A stretch of 64,000 nucleotides of DNA. Source: Clostridia bacterium. Lineage in GTDB: Bacteria > Bacillota > Clostridia > Christensenellales > CAG-1252. Positions 17,162 to 25,675 of the stretch are shown here, piece after piece; position 1 is the stretch's first letter; each line of letters starts with the position of its first letter. The stretch is taken from assembly GCA_017394805.1 (NCBI GenBank), contig JAFPXC010000005.1, positions 1-64,000 on the forward strand. The letters are read 5' to 3'. The translations under genes and the position numbers were made by a program. The notes beneath the pieces are model-generated. The model was not told the DNA's origin, searched no databases, and was given only the letters and a program-made list of their open reading frames with translations.

Positions 17162-18067
17162 ATGGAACAGATCAATTGGAGCAAAGTGGATCAAATGGCG
17201 CGCTTCGACATGGCGCAGCTTGTGTTCGACGCAGAGGAAGGCTTCGATCGGCAGGTCGACCGCATCGCGCGGCAGTTGTACGAAGTGCCCGAGTTGCGCG
17301 TGGCGATGATAGCGGGCCCGTCCTCTTCGGGCAAGACTACCTTCTGCAACTTGCTGGCGGACAGGATCGAGCACTACGGCGTGCGTGCGCACCGCATTTG
17401 CATGGACGACTATTTTATCGACCGTGACAAAGTGCCTTTTCTTCCCTCGGGATTGAGAGATTACGATTCGCTCGCGGCGTTGGACCTGAAGGCGTTGCAC
17501 ACGACCATCGCGGGCATTATGAAGGACGAGTGGGTGGAGCTTCCCCGCTACGATTTTCTCACGGGCAAGTCCATGCCGCGCGCTTCCCTTCTTCGCCTCT
17601 ATCCCGAGGATATCGTCCTCATCGAGGGCATTCACGCGCTCAATCCCATACTCGTCGAGGGGCACGACCGTTCGCGGTTTTGCAAAATAGGCATCAAACC
17701 CCGTCGTTCGTACCTCATGCCCTCGGGGCGCGTGCTGTCGCCCGACGAATTGCGGCTTATCCGTCGCACCGTCCGCGATTACTACACGCGCGGGCACACG
17801 CTGGAAGCCACGATGAAACAATGGACGGAAGTATGCCGCGCCGAGGCGGAATACATAACGCCCTATATCAACAAGGCGGACTTCGACGTGGACAGCGGGT
17901 TTCATTACGAATTATTCGTGCACAAGCATTGTCTCGGGCGCATTATGGACGACTGCGAAATGGAGGCGTTCGCCAACGTCAAAGCGGTCATGGATGAAGT
18001 CAGAGACGTTCCGTTTATCAACATTCCCGAGACTTCGTTGCTCAACGAATTCGTCATTCTCAAATAA
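17162..18067 (+). CDS. uridine kinase-like nucleoside kinase
   Basis: 301 residues. The start is ATG 17162, after GAGG at 17152-17155, one base after the previous stop. P-loop GPSSSGKTTFCNLL, MDDYFIDRDKVPFL for nucleoside binding, YDFLTGKSM, and IEGIHALNP with the second acidic strand are those of the uridine kinase/phosphoribulokinase family. It probably phosphorylates uridine or cytidine in pyrimidine salvage. The family also includes clostridial proteins with a fused N-terminal TGS domain; that part is absent here. Substrate is by homology only. Confidence 0.85.
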   Translation: MEQINWSKVDQMARFDMAQLVFDAEEGFDRQVDRIARQLYEVPELRVAMIAGPSSSGKTTFCNLLADRIEHYGVRAHRICMDDYFIDRDKVPFLPSGLRDYDSLAALDLKALHTTIAGIMKDEWVELPRYDFLTGKSMPRASLLRLYPEDIVLIEGIHALNPILVEGHDRSRFCKIGIKPRRSYLMPSGRVLSPDELRLIRRTVRDYYTRGHTLEATMKQWTEVCRAEAEYITPYINKADFDVDSGFHYELFVHKHCLGRIMDDCEMEAFANVKAVMDEVRDVPFINIPETSLLNEFVILK

Positions 18068-18079
18068 TAAGGAGTCACT

Positions 18080-19447
18080 ATGAAAGCAAAGATCGCCGTT
18101 ATCGGTATGGGGCAGGGCGGCATGGTAGCCGCCGTCAAATTGGCGCAAAAGGGCGCGGACGTCACCGTCTACGAGCGCAAGGAGCGCGGCGCCGTCAGTT
18201 ATCCTTGGCGCGACGACATCCGCTCGGATATTTTCGAGAAAGTGGGCTTGCCCCCCTTGCCCGAAGCCGCCTACGTACAAAAGCCGAATTGGGTGTTCGT
18301 TCCGCCCGATTGGAAGGGCGCTTTGGCGGTACCCGTGCTCAAACCTATGGAAGAGATTTCGGTTTTACGCCGTCGGCTCACGGATTATTTCGTGGACTTG
18401 GCCGAGAAGGCGGGCGCAACGTGCCGCTTCGGTCAAGCGGTGTCGGATCTATGGATAGAGGAGGGCAAAGTGGTTGGCGTCGTCGTGGACGGCACCCCCT
18501 TGCGGTACGATTTGGTCATAGACGCTACCGGGCTTTTCTCGCCATTGCGGGCGCAAGTGCCCGCCGAGTACGGCGTACAGGCCACCCCGCGCGACACCGA
18601 CGTTTTGTACGGATATCGCGCGTTCTATCGCGTGCCCGAGGGTGCTGAGACGTTCGCCGACGGCGTGCGCTGTACCATGTCCGTGCGCCCCTTGGGCTGG
18701 GAGGGCATCTCCTGGTGCAACTACGGCCCCGACGGCGAGTGCGACGTGCTCATCGCCCGCATGGGCGGCTTGACGCAAGCGCAGATCGACCGGATGATCG
18801 ACGAGCTTCGGGCGCGTCACGCCATCTTCGGCGAGGAGTTGCTGCACGGTCAGGTCGTACCTATCTGCTTGCGCAAGGGCATTGCCTGTCCCGTCGCCGA
18901 CGGCTACGTCGTTTTGGGCGACAGCGCGTTTATGACCATTCCCGTGATGGGGAGCGGCATCGAGGCATCTATGCAGGGCGGTCAAATCTTCGCGGATTAC
19001 GTGGCGTCGCAACAGACGCCCGATTTTACCGCCGAGGGAATGTGGGGTTTCTACGTCGAGTATATGCGTGTCTTGGGCAAAGGCTTCGCCTTTTTGGACG
19101 CCTTGCGCCGTTGCGCGTTGCGCTGGCCCACTTCGCTTTTCGATTGGGCGTTGTCGGGCAAGTTCCTGCAATACAAAGAGTTGGCCTACGTCATGCTGGC
19201 CAAAGGGTACGGCAAGCCTCCCCTTCCCTTGGGCGCGTTCCTTGCCACCGTGTGCAAGTTGATTTTCAAACCTTCCGTCAACGGCAAATTGCTCGCCGCG
19301 GTCGGGCACGGGCTCAAAGCGTCTTCCATCGCGGGCAAGATGCCCAAGCGGTACGACGCCAAGCGCGTCGCCAAGTGGCGCAGAAAATACGACGGGCATA
19401 TCGAGACGTTGGACAGAGTGACCGCCAAGTACGACAAGAAACGATAA
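18080..19447 (+). CDS. FAD-dependent oxidoreductase, geranylgeranyl-reductase-like
   Basis: 455 residues, with Shine-Dalgarno AAGGAG before the ATG. N-terminal dinucleotide motif VIGMGQGGMVAAVKLAQKG followed by the acidic strand end VYERK; the second flavin motif is YVVLGDSAFMTIPVMGSGIE, which matches the GD motif of p-hydroxybenzoate hydroxylase and geranylgeranyl reductase families. The C-terminal 100 residues are basic and helical, with hydrophobic patches that may touch the membrane. The substrate is unknown; lipid or isoprenoid reduction is a reasonable guess. It lies 12 bp after the kinase gene and ends the operon. Confidence 0.8.
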   Translation: MKAKIAVIGMGQGGMVAAVKLAQKGADVTVYERKERGAVSYPWRDDIRSDIFEKVGLPPLPEAAYVQKPNWVFVPPDWKGALAVPVLKPMEEISVLRRRLTDYFVDLAEKAGATCRFGQAVSDLWIEEGKVVGVVVDGTPLRYDLVIDATGLFSPLRAQVPAEYGVQATPRDTDVLYGYRAFYRVPEGAETFADGVRCTMSVRPLGWEGISWCNYGPDGECDVLIARMGGLTQAQIDRMIDELRARHAIFGEELLHGQVVPICLRKGIACPVADGYVVLGDSAFMTIPVMGSGIEASMQGGQIFADYVASQQTPDFTAEGMWGFYVEYMRVLGKGFAFLDALRRCALRWPTSLFDWALSGKFLQYKELAYVMLAKGYGKPPLPLGAFLATVCKLIFKPSVNGKLLAAVGHGLKASSIAGKMPKRYDAKRVAKWRRKYDGHIETLDRVTAKYDKKR

Positions 19448-19511
19448 ATTCTCGGTGCATTTACAAAAATCAAGTACGAAAAAACGATAAACTCCCGTTC
19501 ACTCGGGCAAG

Positions 19512-19545
19512 AAAAAAGCGCGGCCTTGCGGCAGCGCACTTTTTT
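19512..19545. terminator. bidirectional terminator between the flavoprotein gene and rho
   Basis: Stem GCGC-G-GCC / GGC-A-GCGC with one mismatch and a TTGC loop, flanked by an A-run and a T-run. Confidence 0.75.
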
Positions 19546-19554
19546 CGTTTTGCG

Positions 19555-21003
19555 TCAAATACGGAATCCGTCTTTGCGCATTTTCGCTATTTGCAGTTCC
19601 AGCCCTTGCAGGAATTCGGCGTTCGAGGCGGTCTTGCTCATCAGGTTGATGATGGCTTCGGCCGCTTCTTGGCTGTCACCCGACGCCAACAGTCTTCGCA
19701 GATTGTACTCGCCTTCCAGCTCTTTTTGCGTCAACAGCAATTCCTCTTTGCGCGTTCCGCTACGCGCCAAATCGATAGCGGGGAATATGCGCTTTTCGCT
19801 GAGTTTGCGGTCGAGATGCACTTCCATATTGCCCGTGCCCTTGAATTCCTCGTACACGATATCGTCCATACGGCTGCCCGTATCCACCAGCGCGGTGGCG
19901 ATGACGGTCAGGCTGCCGCCGTTTTCGATATTACGCGCCGCGCCGAAGAATCGTTTGGGAAAATAGAGCGCCACGGGGTCCACGCCGCCCGACAGGGTTT
20001 TGCCCGAGGAGGGCACCACTACGTTGTTGGCGCGCGCCATACGCGTCAGGCTGTCCAGGAGTATGACCACGTCTTGTCCCTCTTCCACCAAGCGCTTGGC
20101 TCTCGCCAGCACCATTTCGGCCACTTTGATATGATTGTCGCATTCCTCGTCGAAGGTGGAGTAGTACACGTCGCCCTTGATGCTTCGTTGCATATCCGTC
20201 ACTTCTTCGGGACGCTCGTCGATCAACAGCACCAGCAGTTTTACTTCGGGGTGATTGGTCGTCAAGGAGTTGGCGACCATTTTCAGCAGGGTGGTTTTAC
20301 CGGCCTTGGGGGGCGAAACGATCATCGCGCGCTGTCCTTTGCCGATGGGGGCGATGAGGTCTATACAGCGCGTCGCCAATTCGTTGCGCTTGCCCGCGAC
20401 TTCCAAGCGGAATCGCTGGTCGGGATAGACGGGCGTGAAGTTCTCAAAGGTGGGACGCGGGGTTTCGGGCGTCCAATTCTCGTGTCCGTTGACCGAAATG
20501 AGGTCGACGACGGCGGGGGGCTTGCCCTCGGTGGTCGTGCGGACGTAGGCGCGGATATTGTCGCCCATGCGCAGGTTGTACCGTTTGATACGCACGGCTG
20601 CCACGTAGGCGTCTTTGGGGGTGTTGCGGAAGCCCTCCACGCGGATAAATCCGTATCCGTCGGGCAGTATTTCCAACAAGCCTTCGCGTATTTCGCCGGG
20701 CCCCGCGCTTTGTTCGGCGAAGCCCTCTTTGCCGAGTGCGTCGCGCACGAAAGGTCTGGACGATCTGGTTTGACCTTCCTCTCTCGTCTGCTCGGTCGCG
20801 TTTTCGGGCGTAACGCCCTCTTTGGTATCGAATACCTCCCCCACGTATTGGGCTTTTTTGGCCAAAAGCGCTTCGCAAATGGCGGTGGAAGACATAAAGA
20901 AGTAGTCGGTTATGCCCGCACGTTTCGCCAATGCGCGCAACGAGGGCAAGGGCAGAGTGCGCAACGCCTCGTGTGTGATTTCATTCCAAAAAGTTTTATC
21001 CAT
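19555..21003 (-). CDS. rho: transcription termination factor Rho
   Basis: 482 residues. An N-terminal helical domain (LPLPSLRALAKRAGI) leads, after a variable charged linker at about 50-95, to the RNA-binding cold-shock-like domain (LEILPDGYGFIRVEGF, then DAYVAAVRIKRYNLRMGD). The hexameric RecA-type ATPase has Walker A SPPKAGKTTLLK, LLVLLIDERPEEVTDM as Walker B region, and the R-loop and arginine-finger text VDPVALYFPKRFFGAARN. It unwinds RNA from RNA polymerase at Rho-dependent sites. It is transcribed alone. Confidence 0.97.
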   Translation of the reverse strand: MDKTFWNEITHEALRTLPLPSLRALAKRAGITDYFFMSSTAICEALLAKKAQYVGEVFDTKEGVTPENATEQTREEGQTRSSRPFVRDALGKEGFAEQSAGPGEIREGLLEILPDGYGFIRVEGFRNTPKDAYVAAVRIKRYNLRMGDNIRAYVRTTTEGKPPAVVDLISVNGHENWTPETPRPTFENFTPVYPDQRFRLEVAGKRNELATRCIDLIAPIGKGQRAMIVSPPKAGKTTLLKMVANSLTTNHPEVKLLVLLIDERPEEVTDMQRSIKGDVYYSTFDEECDNHIKVAEMVLARAKRLVEEGQDVVILLDSLTRMARANNVVVPSSGKTLSGGVDPVALYFPKRFFGAARNIENGGSLTVIATALVDTGSRMDDIVYEEFKGTGNMEVHLDRKLSEKRIFPAIDLARSGTRKEELLLTQKELEGEYNLRRLLASGDSQEAAEAIINLMSKTASNAEFLQGLELQIAKMRKDGFRI

Positions 21004-21116
21004 AAAACCTCCGTATATGGTAAAATATCGTCGTAAAGAAAAATGCCAAATGCGGCAATGAGTTTAGGGTTTGCCTAAAATAAGTATACGCCCGTGGGGC
21101 GCGAATAACGATGCGA

Positions 21117-21764
21117 TTAGCGACGGAAAACGATGACTTTTGTCGAGTAGTCGCCGTCGAATTGCGTGCGATCCAAATCGAGGCTATCCCCCTCCAGATA
21201 GGTGATATCCTCTTCGTCGAACAAATCGAGGAAAGCGTCCACTTCGTCTATGTCGATGTTGCAGTCCTCGGTCTTATAATGCATGGGAATGACGATGTCG
21301 GGCATGATTTTGTCCACGTAGTCCTTGGCCGTTTCGGCGTCTATGGTGTAGTTGCCGCCCACGGGGATAAGCAGCACGTTCACCGAACCGATGGCGTCGC
21401 AGATACGCGCGGTGCAGGGTTGGCCGATATCGCCCAAGTGGCATACGTCCACGCCGTCCAAGCGGAAGTTGAACACGTTATTCTCGCCCCGCTTCTTGCC
21501 TTTCTCTTCGTCGTGATAGGTCAAAAACGCCGCGATATGCACGCCGTTGATTTCGTACGAGCCGACGCTGTCCAGCACTTTGGGATTGCCGCCGACCGCT
21601 TTGACGTTGGCGTGGTCGTAGTGTTTGTGCGACACGGACACGGCGTCAGCCGATATGGGAGGCATACAAAAACCCACTTCCTTTCCGTACGGATCGGTAA
21701 CGATAACGGTGCCGGTACTCTCGGTAAGCACAAAGCAGGAATGGCCGAGCCATCTTATGTTCAT
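21117..21764 (-). CDS. MBL-fold metal-dependent hydrolase
   Basis: 215 residues. The fold starts with IRWLGHSCFVL and carries the metal motif SHKHYDHAN (HxHxDH type), then CHLGDIGQP as the later aspartate/glycine site, and PMHYKTEDC with the terminal histidine. This resembles the UPF0173/UlaG-like subgroup of metallo-beta-lactamase proteins. The natural substrate is unknown. It is transcribed on its own between the PRPP synthetase and rho genes, both also on the minus strand. Confidence 0.88.
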   Translation of the reverse strand: MNIRWLGHSCFVLTESTGTVIVTDPYGKEVGFCMPPISADAVSVSHKHYDHANVKAVGGNPKVLDSVGSYEINGVHIAAFLTYHDEEKGKKRGENNVFNFRLDGVDVCHLGDIGQPCTARICDAIGSVNVLLIPVGGNYTIDAETAKDYVDKIMPDIVIPMHYKTEDCNIDIDEVDAFLDLFDEEDITYLEGDSLDLDRTQFDGDYSTKVIVFRR

Positions 21765-21806
21765 ATAGCCTCCAATATCGAATTTGTCGAAAACTCTTTT
21801 TATATT

Positions 21807-22973
21807 TTAACCGATTTGATTTCGTTTGTCAATAAGTTCCGTGATTTTATCGTGCGGATCCAACAAGCCGCTCACGGACATATCCTGGTTGCAACTGCTG
21901 ATGATGTACGCTGTGAACTTGCTCATATCGGCCACGATAAACCAAGGTTCGGCCAACGCCTCGGGATTGTTGTAGGTGAGGTTGGTGGTGACGACCGCGT
22001 CGAATAACCCCTCCGCATACGCTCTGCTGAACTTCTCCACGCCCTCGGTGAACAACGCGAACGTCGCGCACAGGAAGATGCGGTTGGCGCCTTGCTGTTT
22101 GAGGTGTTGGGCCAGGCTGAGGAGAGACTCGCCCGTCGCGATGATATCGTCGGCGATAAAGACGTCCATACCCATCACCGAACTGCCGATATACTCGTGC
22201 GCAATGATGGGGTTACGGCCGTTGACCACGGTGGAGTAGTCGCGCCGCTTGTAGAACATACCGAGGTCTACGCCCAGGATGGACGCGTAGTACATATTGC
22301 GTCCCAACGCGCCTTCGTCGGGCGATACCACCATAAAGTGGTTCTTGTCCATCTCGAGATCGCGATATTTGCCGAGCAGGGCTTTCATCACCTGATAGGG
22401 GGGCATAAAGTTATCGAAGCCGACCAACGGCGTGGCGTTTTGCACTCTGGGATCGTGCGCGTCGAAGGTGATGATTTCCTTGACGCCCAGATTCTCCAAT
22501 TCCTGCAGCATCATGGCGCAGTCCAACGACTCTCTCGCGGTGCGGCGATGCTGTCTGCCACCGTAGAGGATGGGCATTACCACCGAGATACGCGCGGCCT
22601 TGCCGCCGATGGCGCCGATGACTCTCTTGAGGTCGGCGTAGTGATCGTCGGGCGACATGGGCACCATTTGACCGAACATATTATATTTGATGCTGTAGTT
22701 GCCTACGTCGCATACGATATAGATATCCATACCGCGCACGGATTCCTTGATGAGCGCTTTGCCGTCGCCCGAGGTGAACCGCGGAAACACGCAATCCAGG
22801 ATGAAGGTGGATTTGCGGAAAGGCTTGTTTTGCTTCTCCGCTTCGGCGTTGTACCATTGCACCAGATACCCGTCTACCATTTTGGCAAAATCTTTTGCCC
22901 CGTCCAAAGTGATGATGCCGAGGTTGGGCCGTTGCTTGTCGAAGTCGAACGTCGTGTCCAAAAACGCTGTCAT
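21807..22973 (-). CDS. prs: ribose-phosphate pyrophosphokinase (PRPP synthetase)
   Basis: 388 residues, longer than the usual 310-320. It makes PRPP from ribose 5-phosphate and ATP for purine, pyrimidine, histidine and tryptophan synthesis. The ATP-binding loop region LYGGRQHRRTARES, the histidine in ITFDAHDPRVQN, and the ribose-phosphate loop VFIADDIIATGESLLSLA are present. The extra length is spread over N-terminal and C-terminal additions found in a clostridial subgroup. AGGAGG lies seven bases upstream of the start. Confidence 0.92.
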   Translation of the reverse strand: MTAFLDTTFDFDKQRPNLGIITLDGAKDFAKMVDGYLVQWYNAEAEKQNKPFRKSTFILDCVFPRFTSGDGKALIKESVRGMDIYIVCDVGNYSIKYNMFGQMVPMSPDDHYADLKRVIGAIGGKAARISVVMPILYGGRQHRRTARESLDCAMMLQELENLGVKEIITFDAHDPRVQNATPLVGFDNFMPPYQVMKALLGKYRDLEMDKNHFMVVSPDEGALGRNMYYASILGVDLGMFYKRRDYSTVVNGRNPIIAHEYIGSSVMGMDVFIADDIIATGESLLSLAQHLKQQGANRIFLCATFALFTEGVEKFSRAYAEGLFDAVVTTNLTYNNPEALAEPWFIVADMSKFTAYIISSCNQDMSVSGLLDPHDKITELIDKRNQIG

Positions 22974-23237
22974 GTTATCCTCCTATGTACGCATATTTTG
23001 ATATGTATATATCATATCATAGCGTACATCGAATGGCAAACGTTTTTTGCAGATTGCCTCTATTTTGTTTGTTCCGCGCCCGTTTCCATGTGTTTCCATT
23101 CGCATTCGCGCATCGCACCGTGCGCCGCAAATCGCCGTTTTTCTCGTGCAATCCCGCATTTTTCGATTTTCTTCTCCGCGTTCGACGCGCCCGAACGCTC
23201 CCTCGTCCGTTTTGTCGCGCCCGCCGTGCTTTGGTTG
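22974..23237. other. divergent intergenic region between prs and the 23304 operon
   Basis: About 260 bases without a gene. The prs-proximal part is AT-rich with overlapping ATAT boxes suitable for a minus-strand promoter; the rest has no recognised site. Confidence 0.4.
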
Positions 23238-23266
23238 TTGACAAATATGGTTTTGTATAGTACAAT
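23238..23266 (+). promoter_or_regulatory. sigma-A promoter of the surface-protein operon
   Basis: TTGACA at 23238-23243 and TACAAT at 23261-23266 with a 17-bp spacer; transcription would start near 23273. Confidence 0.8.
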
Positions 23267-23286
23267 ATAGTGGGAGTATGGTGCGT

Positions 23287-23313
23287 ATGCGCACGCACCG
23301 CGTATGTATATGA
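23287..23313 (+). CDS. possible leader peptide (8 codons)
   Basis: ATG 23287 lies ten bases after a GGGAG site and reads MRTHRVCI before TGA at 23311-23313. That stop overlaps the second start codon of the lipoprotein (ATG 23310) as ATGA, an arrangement suited to translational coupling. An in-frame ATG at 23278 would add three residues. The lipoprotein itself has no Shine-Dalgarno of its own. Confidence 0.35.
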   Translation: MRTHRVCI

Positions 23314-25097
23314 CACGCAGATTGATTACGTTTATCTTCATCGTTCTTCTATGCGCGACGGCGTTGGCACTATCGTCGTGCGGTTTCGTCGAGGCCGAAG
23401 ACGTCAATCTGCATTTCGTCATAGACGGCACTCCCTTCCGCGATATGACGCGCACCGCGTTCCTCTCCACCGGCTTGGACGTCGGTGAGAAAATGGGCTA
23501 CGTTTTCGACGGCTGGTACATCGATTCTTCCTATACGCAGTACGTCAACCCCGGCAAGGTCACCGCGGATACCACCCTCTACGGCCGCTGGGTCAAGGAG
23601 CAGATCAAGACCAACACCTTCACGATTACTTTCGTGATGGACGACGGCACGTTCGTCGGCACGCGGCAGGCGGCTTCGGTGGGGGATATCGTCTATCCCG
23701 CCGCACCCCCCAAGGACGGCTACGTGTTCGGCGAGTGGACGGGCAAACCCGCCGTGCTTACCGAGAACGTCACCATCACGGGCGTCTATCGTCGCGTGTA
23801 CGTCGTCACGTTCCGGGGCGAAGACGACGAGGAGTTGTCCGTGGAGCGGGTGCCCGACGGTTCGTTTGCCACGCCCCCCATTCCGCCAAAAAAAGAGGGT
23901 GATGAGGAATACAGTTACGAGTTCGCGGGGTGGGTCTCCGACGAGGGGGACTACAACGACGTGCGGCAGGATATGGTCGTGCACGCCACCTACGACGCCA
24001 TTACCAATCGCTATACCTACACCCTGCATTTGCAGAACGGGCAGGTCGACTACGTGCGCACCGTAGAGTACGGCACGCAGATCACCTTGCCTTCTCCCAC
24101 CAAAGATTCCACCGAGGACAAGACCTATACCTTCCTCGGTTGGGACGTGGACGAGGACGGCGTCAAGGACGACGTCAAAAACAAATTCCGCCTGTACGCC
24201 GACTTCGAGGCGTGGGCGCTCTACGAGGAAGCGGCGCGCTACTATACCGTCACGTTCGACGTGGACGGCGCAACGACCGAGGCCCAAACGACCTATCGCG
24301 CGGCGGCCGCCTATCCCGAGGAGACCGCGCCCACCCGTGCCGCCACCGCCGAATTTACCTTCGCTTTTGTGGGGTGGGATACGGACGAGGACGGCATAGC
24401 GGACGAGGGACTTGCCTCCGTCGAGGGCGATCTCGTCGCGGTGGCCGTATTCGGCGCCACCGTCAACCGCTACACCTATCGCTTCGCGTTGCCCGACGGT
24501 ACCGCATACGGCGAGGAGACCACCGCGCCTTACGGCACGCCTATCGAGTTGCCCGAGGTCTCTCCCGAGAAAGAGGCCACCGATTCCTACGCGTACACCT
24601 TTTCCCATTGGAGCGGGTACGAAGAAGGTATGACGCTCGCTGCGGACGTTACCTTCGTGGCCGTGTTCAATATGCACGTCCGCCTCTACATCGTTTCGTT
24701 CAAATACAAGGGGCAGACGCTTGCCTCGTACAAGTTGTCCTACGGCACGGTCATCGATTACGACGAGGCGATCAAGCCCTATCCCTATCCGCTCTATCCC
24801 GACGAGGACGACAAGGCCTACGCCTACAGTTGGAATAATTGGACGCCCGATTACGTGGTCACCAAGGACATCACCTTCACTTTGGACAAGAACAGCAGCT
24901 ACGACTACGTGGTCACCTGGCAGGTGGAAGAAGGGCGTTCGTTCGACACCTATTATTGCGCGGGCGACGTGCTGGCTTTGCCCAAGCAACCCACGCGCGA
25001 CGGGTACGAGTTCGTCTGTTGGCAGGACTACGACGCGTCCTTGCGCGTGCAATCCGATATGACCGTCGTCGCCGTATGGCGCGAGGTGCAGGCATAG
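23304..25097 (+). CDS. lipoprotein with InlB-type beta-grasp repeats
   Basis: 597 residues from ATG 23304; ATG 23310 gives two fewer and is equally likely. Signal peptide with lipobox ALSSC, so membrane-anchored. The rest is a chain of about eight Listeria-Bacteroides (InlB B) repeats of 60-80 residues, each with a GY.F..W motif near the end (GYVFDGWYIDSSY, GYVFGEWTG, YSYEFAGWVSD, YTFLGWDVDEDG, GYEFVCWQDYD). Such repeats act as extracellular spacers or adhesion modules. The DNA is GC-rich like the core. First gene of a five-gene operon reaching 31457. Confidence 0.85.
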   Translation: MYMTRRLITFIFIVLLCATALALSSCGFVEAEDVNLHFVIDGTPFRDMTRTAFLSTGLDVGEKMGYVFDGWYIDSSYTQYVNPGKVTADTTLYGRWVKEQIKTNTFTITFVMDDGTFVGTRQAASVGDIVYPAAPPKDGYVFGEWTGKPAVLTENVTITGVYRRVYVVTFRGEDDEELSVERVPDGSFATPPIPPKKEGDEEYSYEFAGWVSDEGDYNDVRQDMVVHATYDAITNRYTYTLHLQNGQVDYVRTVEYGTQITLPSPTKDSTEDKTYTFLGWDVDEDGVKDDVKNKFRLYADFEAWALYEEAARYYTVTFDVDGATTEAQTTYRAAAAYPEETAPTRAATAEFTFAFVGWDTDEDGIADEGLASVEGDLVAVAVFGATVNRYTYRFALPDGTAYGEETTAPYGTPIELPEVSPEKEATDSYAYTFSHWSGYEEGMTLAADVTFVAVFNMHVRLYIVSFKYKGQTLASYKLSYGTVIDYDEAIKPYPYPLYPDEDDKAYAYSWNNWTPDYVVTKDITFTLDKNSSYDYVVTWQVEEGRSFDTYYCAGDVLALPKQPTRDGYEFVCWQDYDASLRVQSDMTVVAVWREVQA

Positions 25098-25105
25098 GGG
25101 GCTTT

Positions 25106-25675
25106 ATGAAAATGTGTAAGTTGCGTAGAGTGTTCAAGAGTCCTTTGGGTTTCACGTTGGTGGAACTCGCGCTGGTCATCGCCCTTATGAGCATTTTGGC
25201 CGCCGCCGTCACGCCCGCCATACGCAGCGGCATCAAGAAGACGACCGACGAGCAACTCATCGCGTACTTCGACGACGTGCGCAAGCAGGTGGGGTATATC
25301 CGCACCAAATACAACGACGCCACCAAAGTGGGCGAAACCCCGCGTGTCGCCGGGTATTCGCTGGCGACGGCGCGCGGTATGCAGGAGCTTTTGCGCTCGT
25401 CCAACAATCATACCGACGTCTTCGATATCGAGGTGACGACCATCAGCGACGCGCCCGATCCCAATATGTACAATTATATAGATACCATCGTCGTTTGCGT
25501 GCAGTTCTACGCCAAGGGCTCTTCCACACCCATGGTCAACGCACAGGGCAATCCGTGCTCACCCGAGCAAGCCGTGGGCGGCGTTTCGCCGTATAGTTGC
25601 AAAGTCGTGCGTATCTGGTATATCAAAAAAGACAAAAAGGACAAAGAATTCAGAGCCGGAGGTGCCGTAACGTGA
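25106..25675 (+). CDS. type IV pilin-like / pseudopilin protein
   Basis: 189 residues. The N-terminus is a class III signal: basic leader of 15 residues ending in glycine, then FTLVELALVIALMSILAAA with cleavage between G15 and F16 and the conserved glutamate at +5 (E20). This is what prepilin peptidase PilD recognises. The C-terminal globular part (residues 45-189) has two cysteines and resembles no named pilin. No pilus motor or peptidase gene is in the window. It starts eight bases after the lipoprotein stop and overlaps the next gene by four bases, so the three are made together. Confidence 0.8.
   Translation: MKMCKLRRVFKSPLGFTLVELALVIALMSILAAAVTPAIRSGIKKTTDEQLIAYFDDVRKQVGYIRTKYNDATKVGETPRVAGYSLATARGMQELLRSSNNHTDVFDIEVTTISDAPDPNMYNYIDTIVVCVQFYAKGSSTPMVNAQGNPCSPEQAVGGVSPYSCKVVRIWYIKKDKKDKEFRAGGAVT

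Noticed and set aside
22092-23270. 392-codon plus-strand frame opposite prs
   Set aside because: prs is a certain gene with AGGAGG upstream; the opposite frame has no family features.
23370-25052. 560-codon antisense frame in the InlB-repeat lipoprotein
   Set aside because: Shadow of Asp-Val-Thr-rich repeats in a GC-rich gene; no Shine-Dalgarno.
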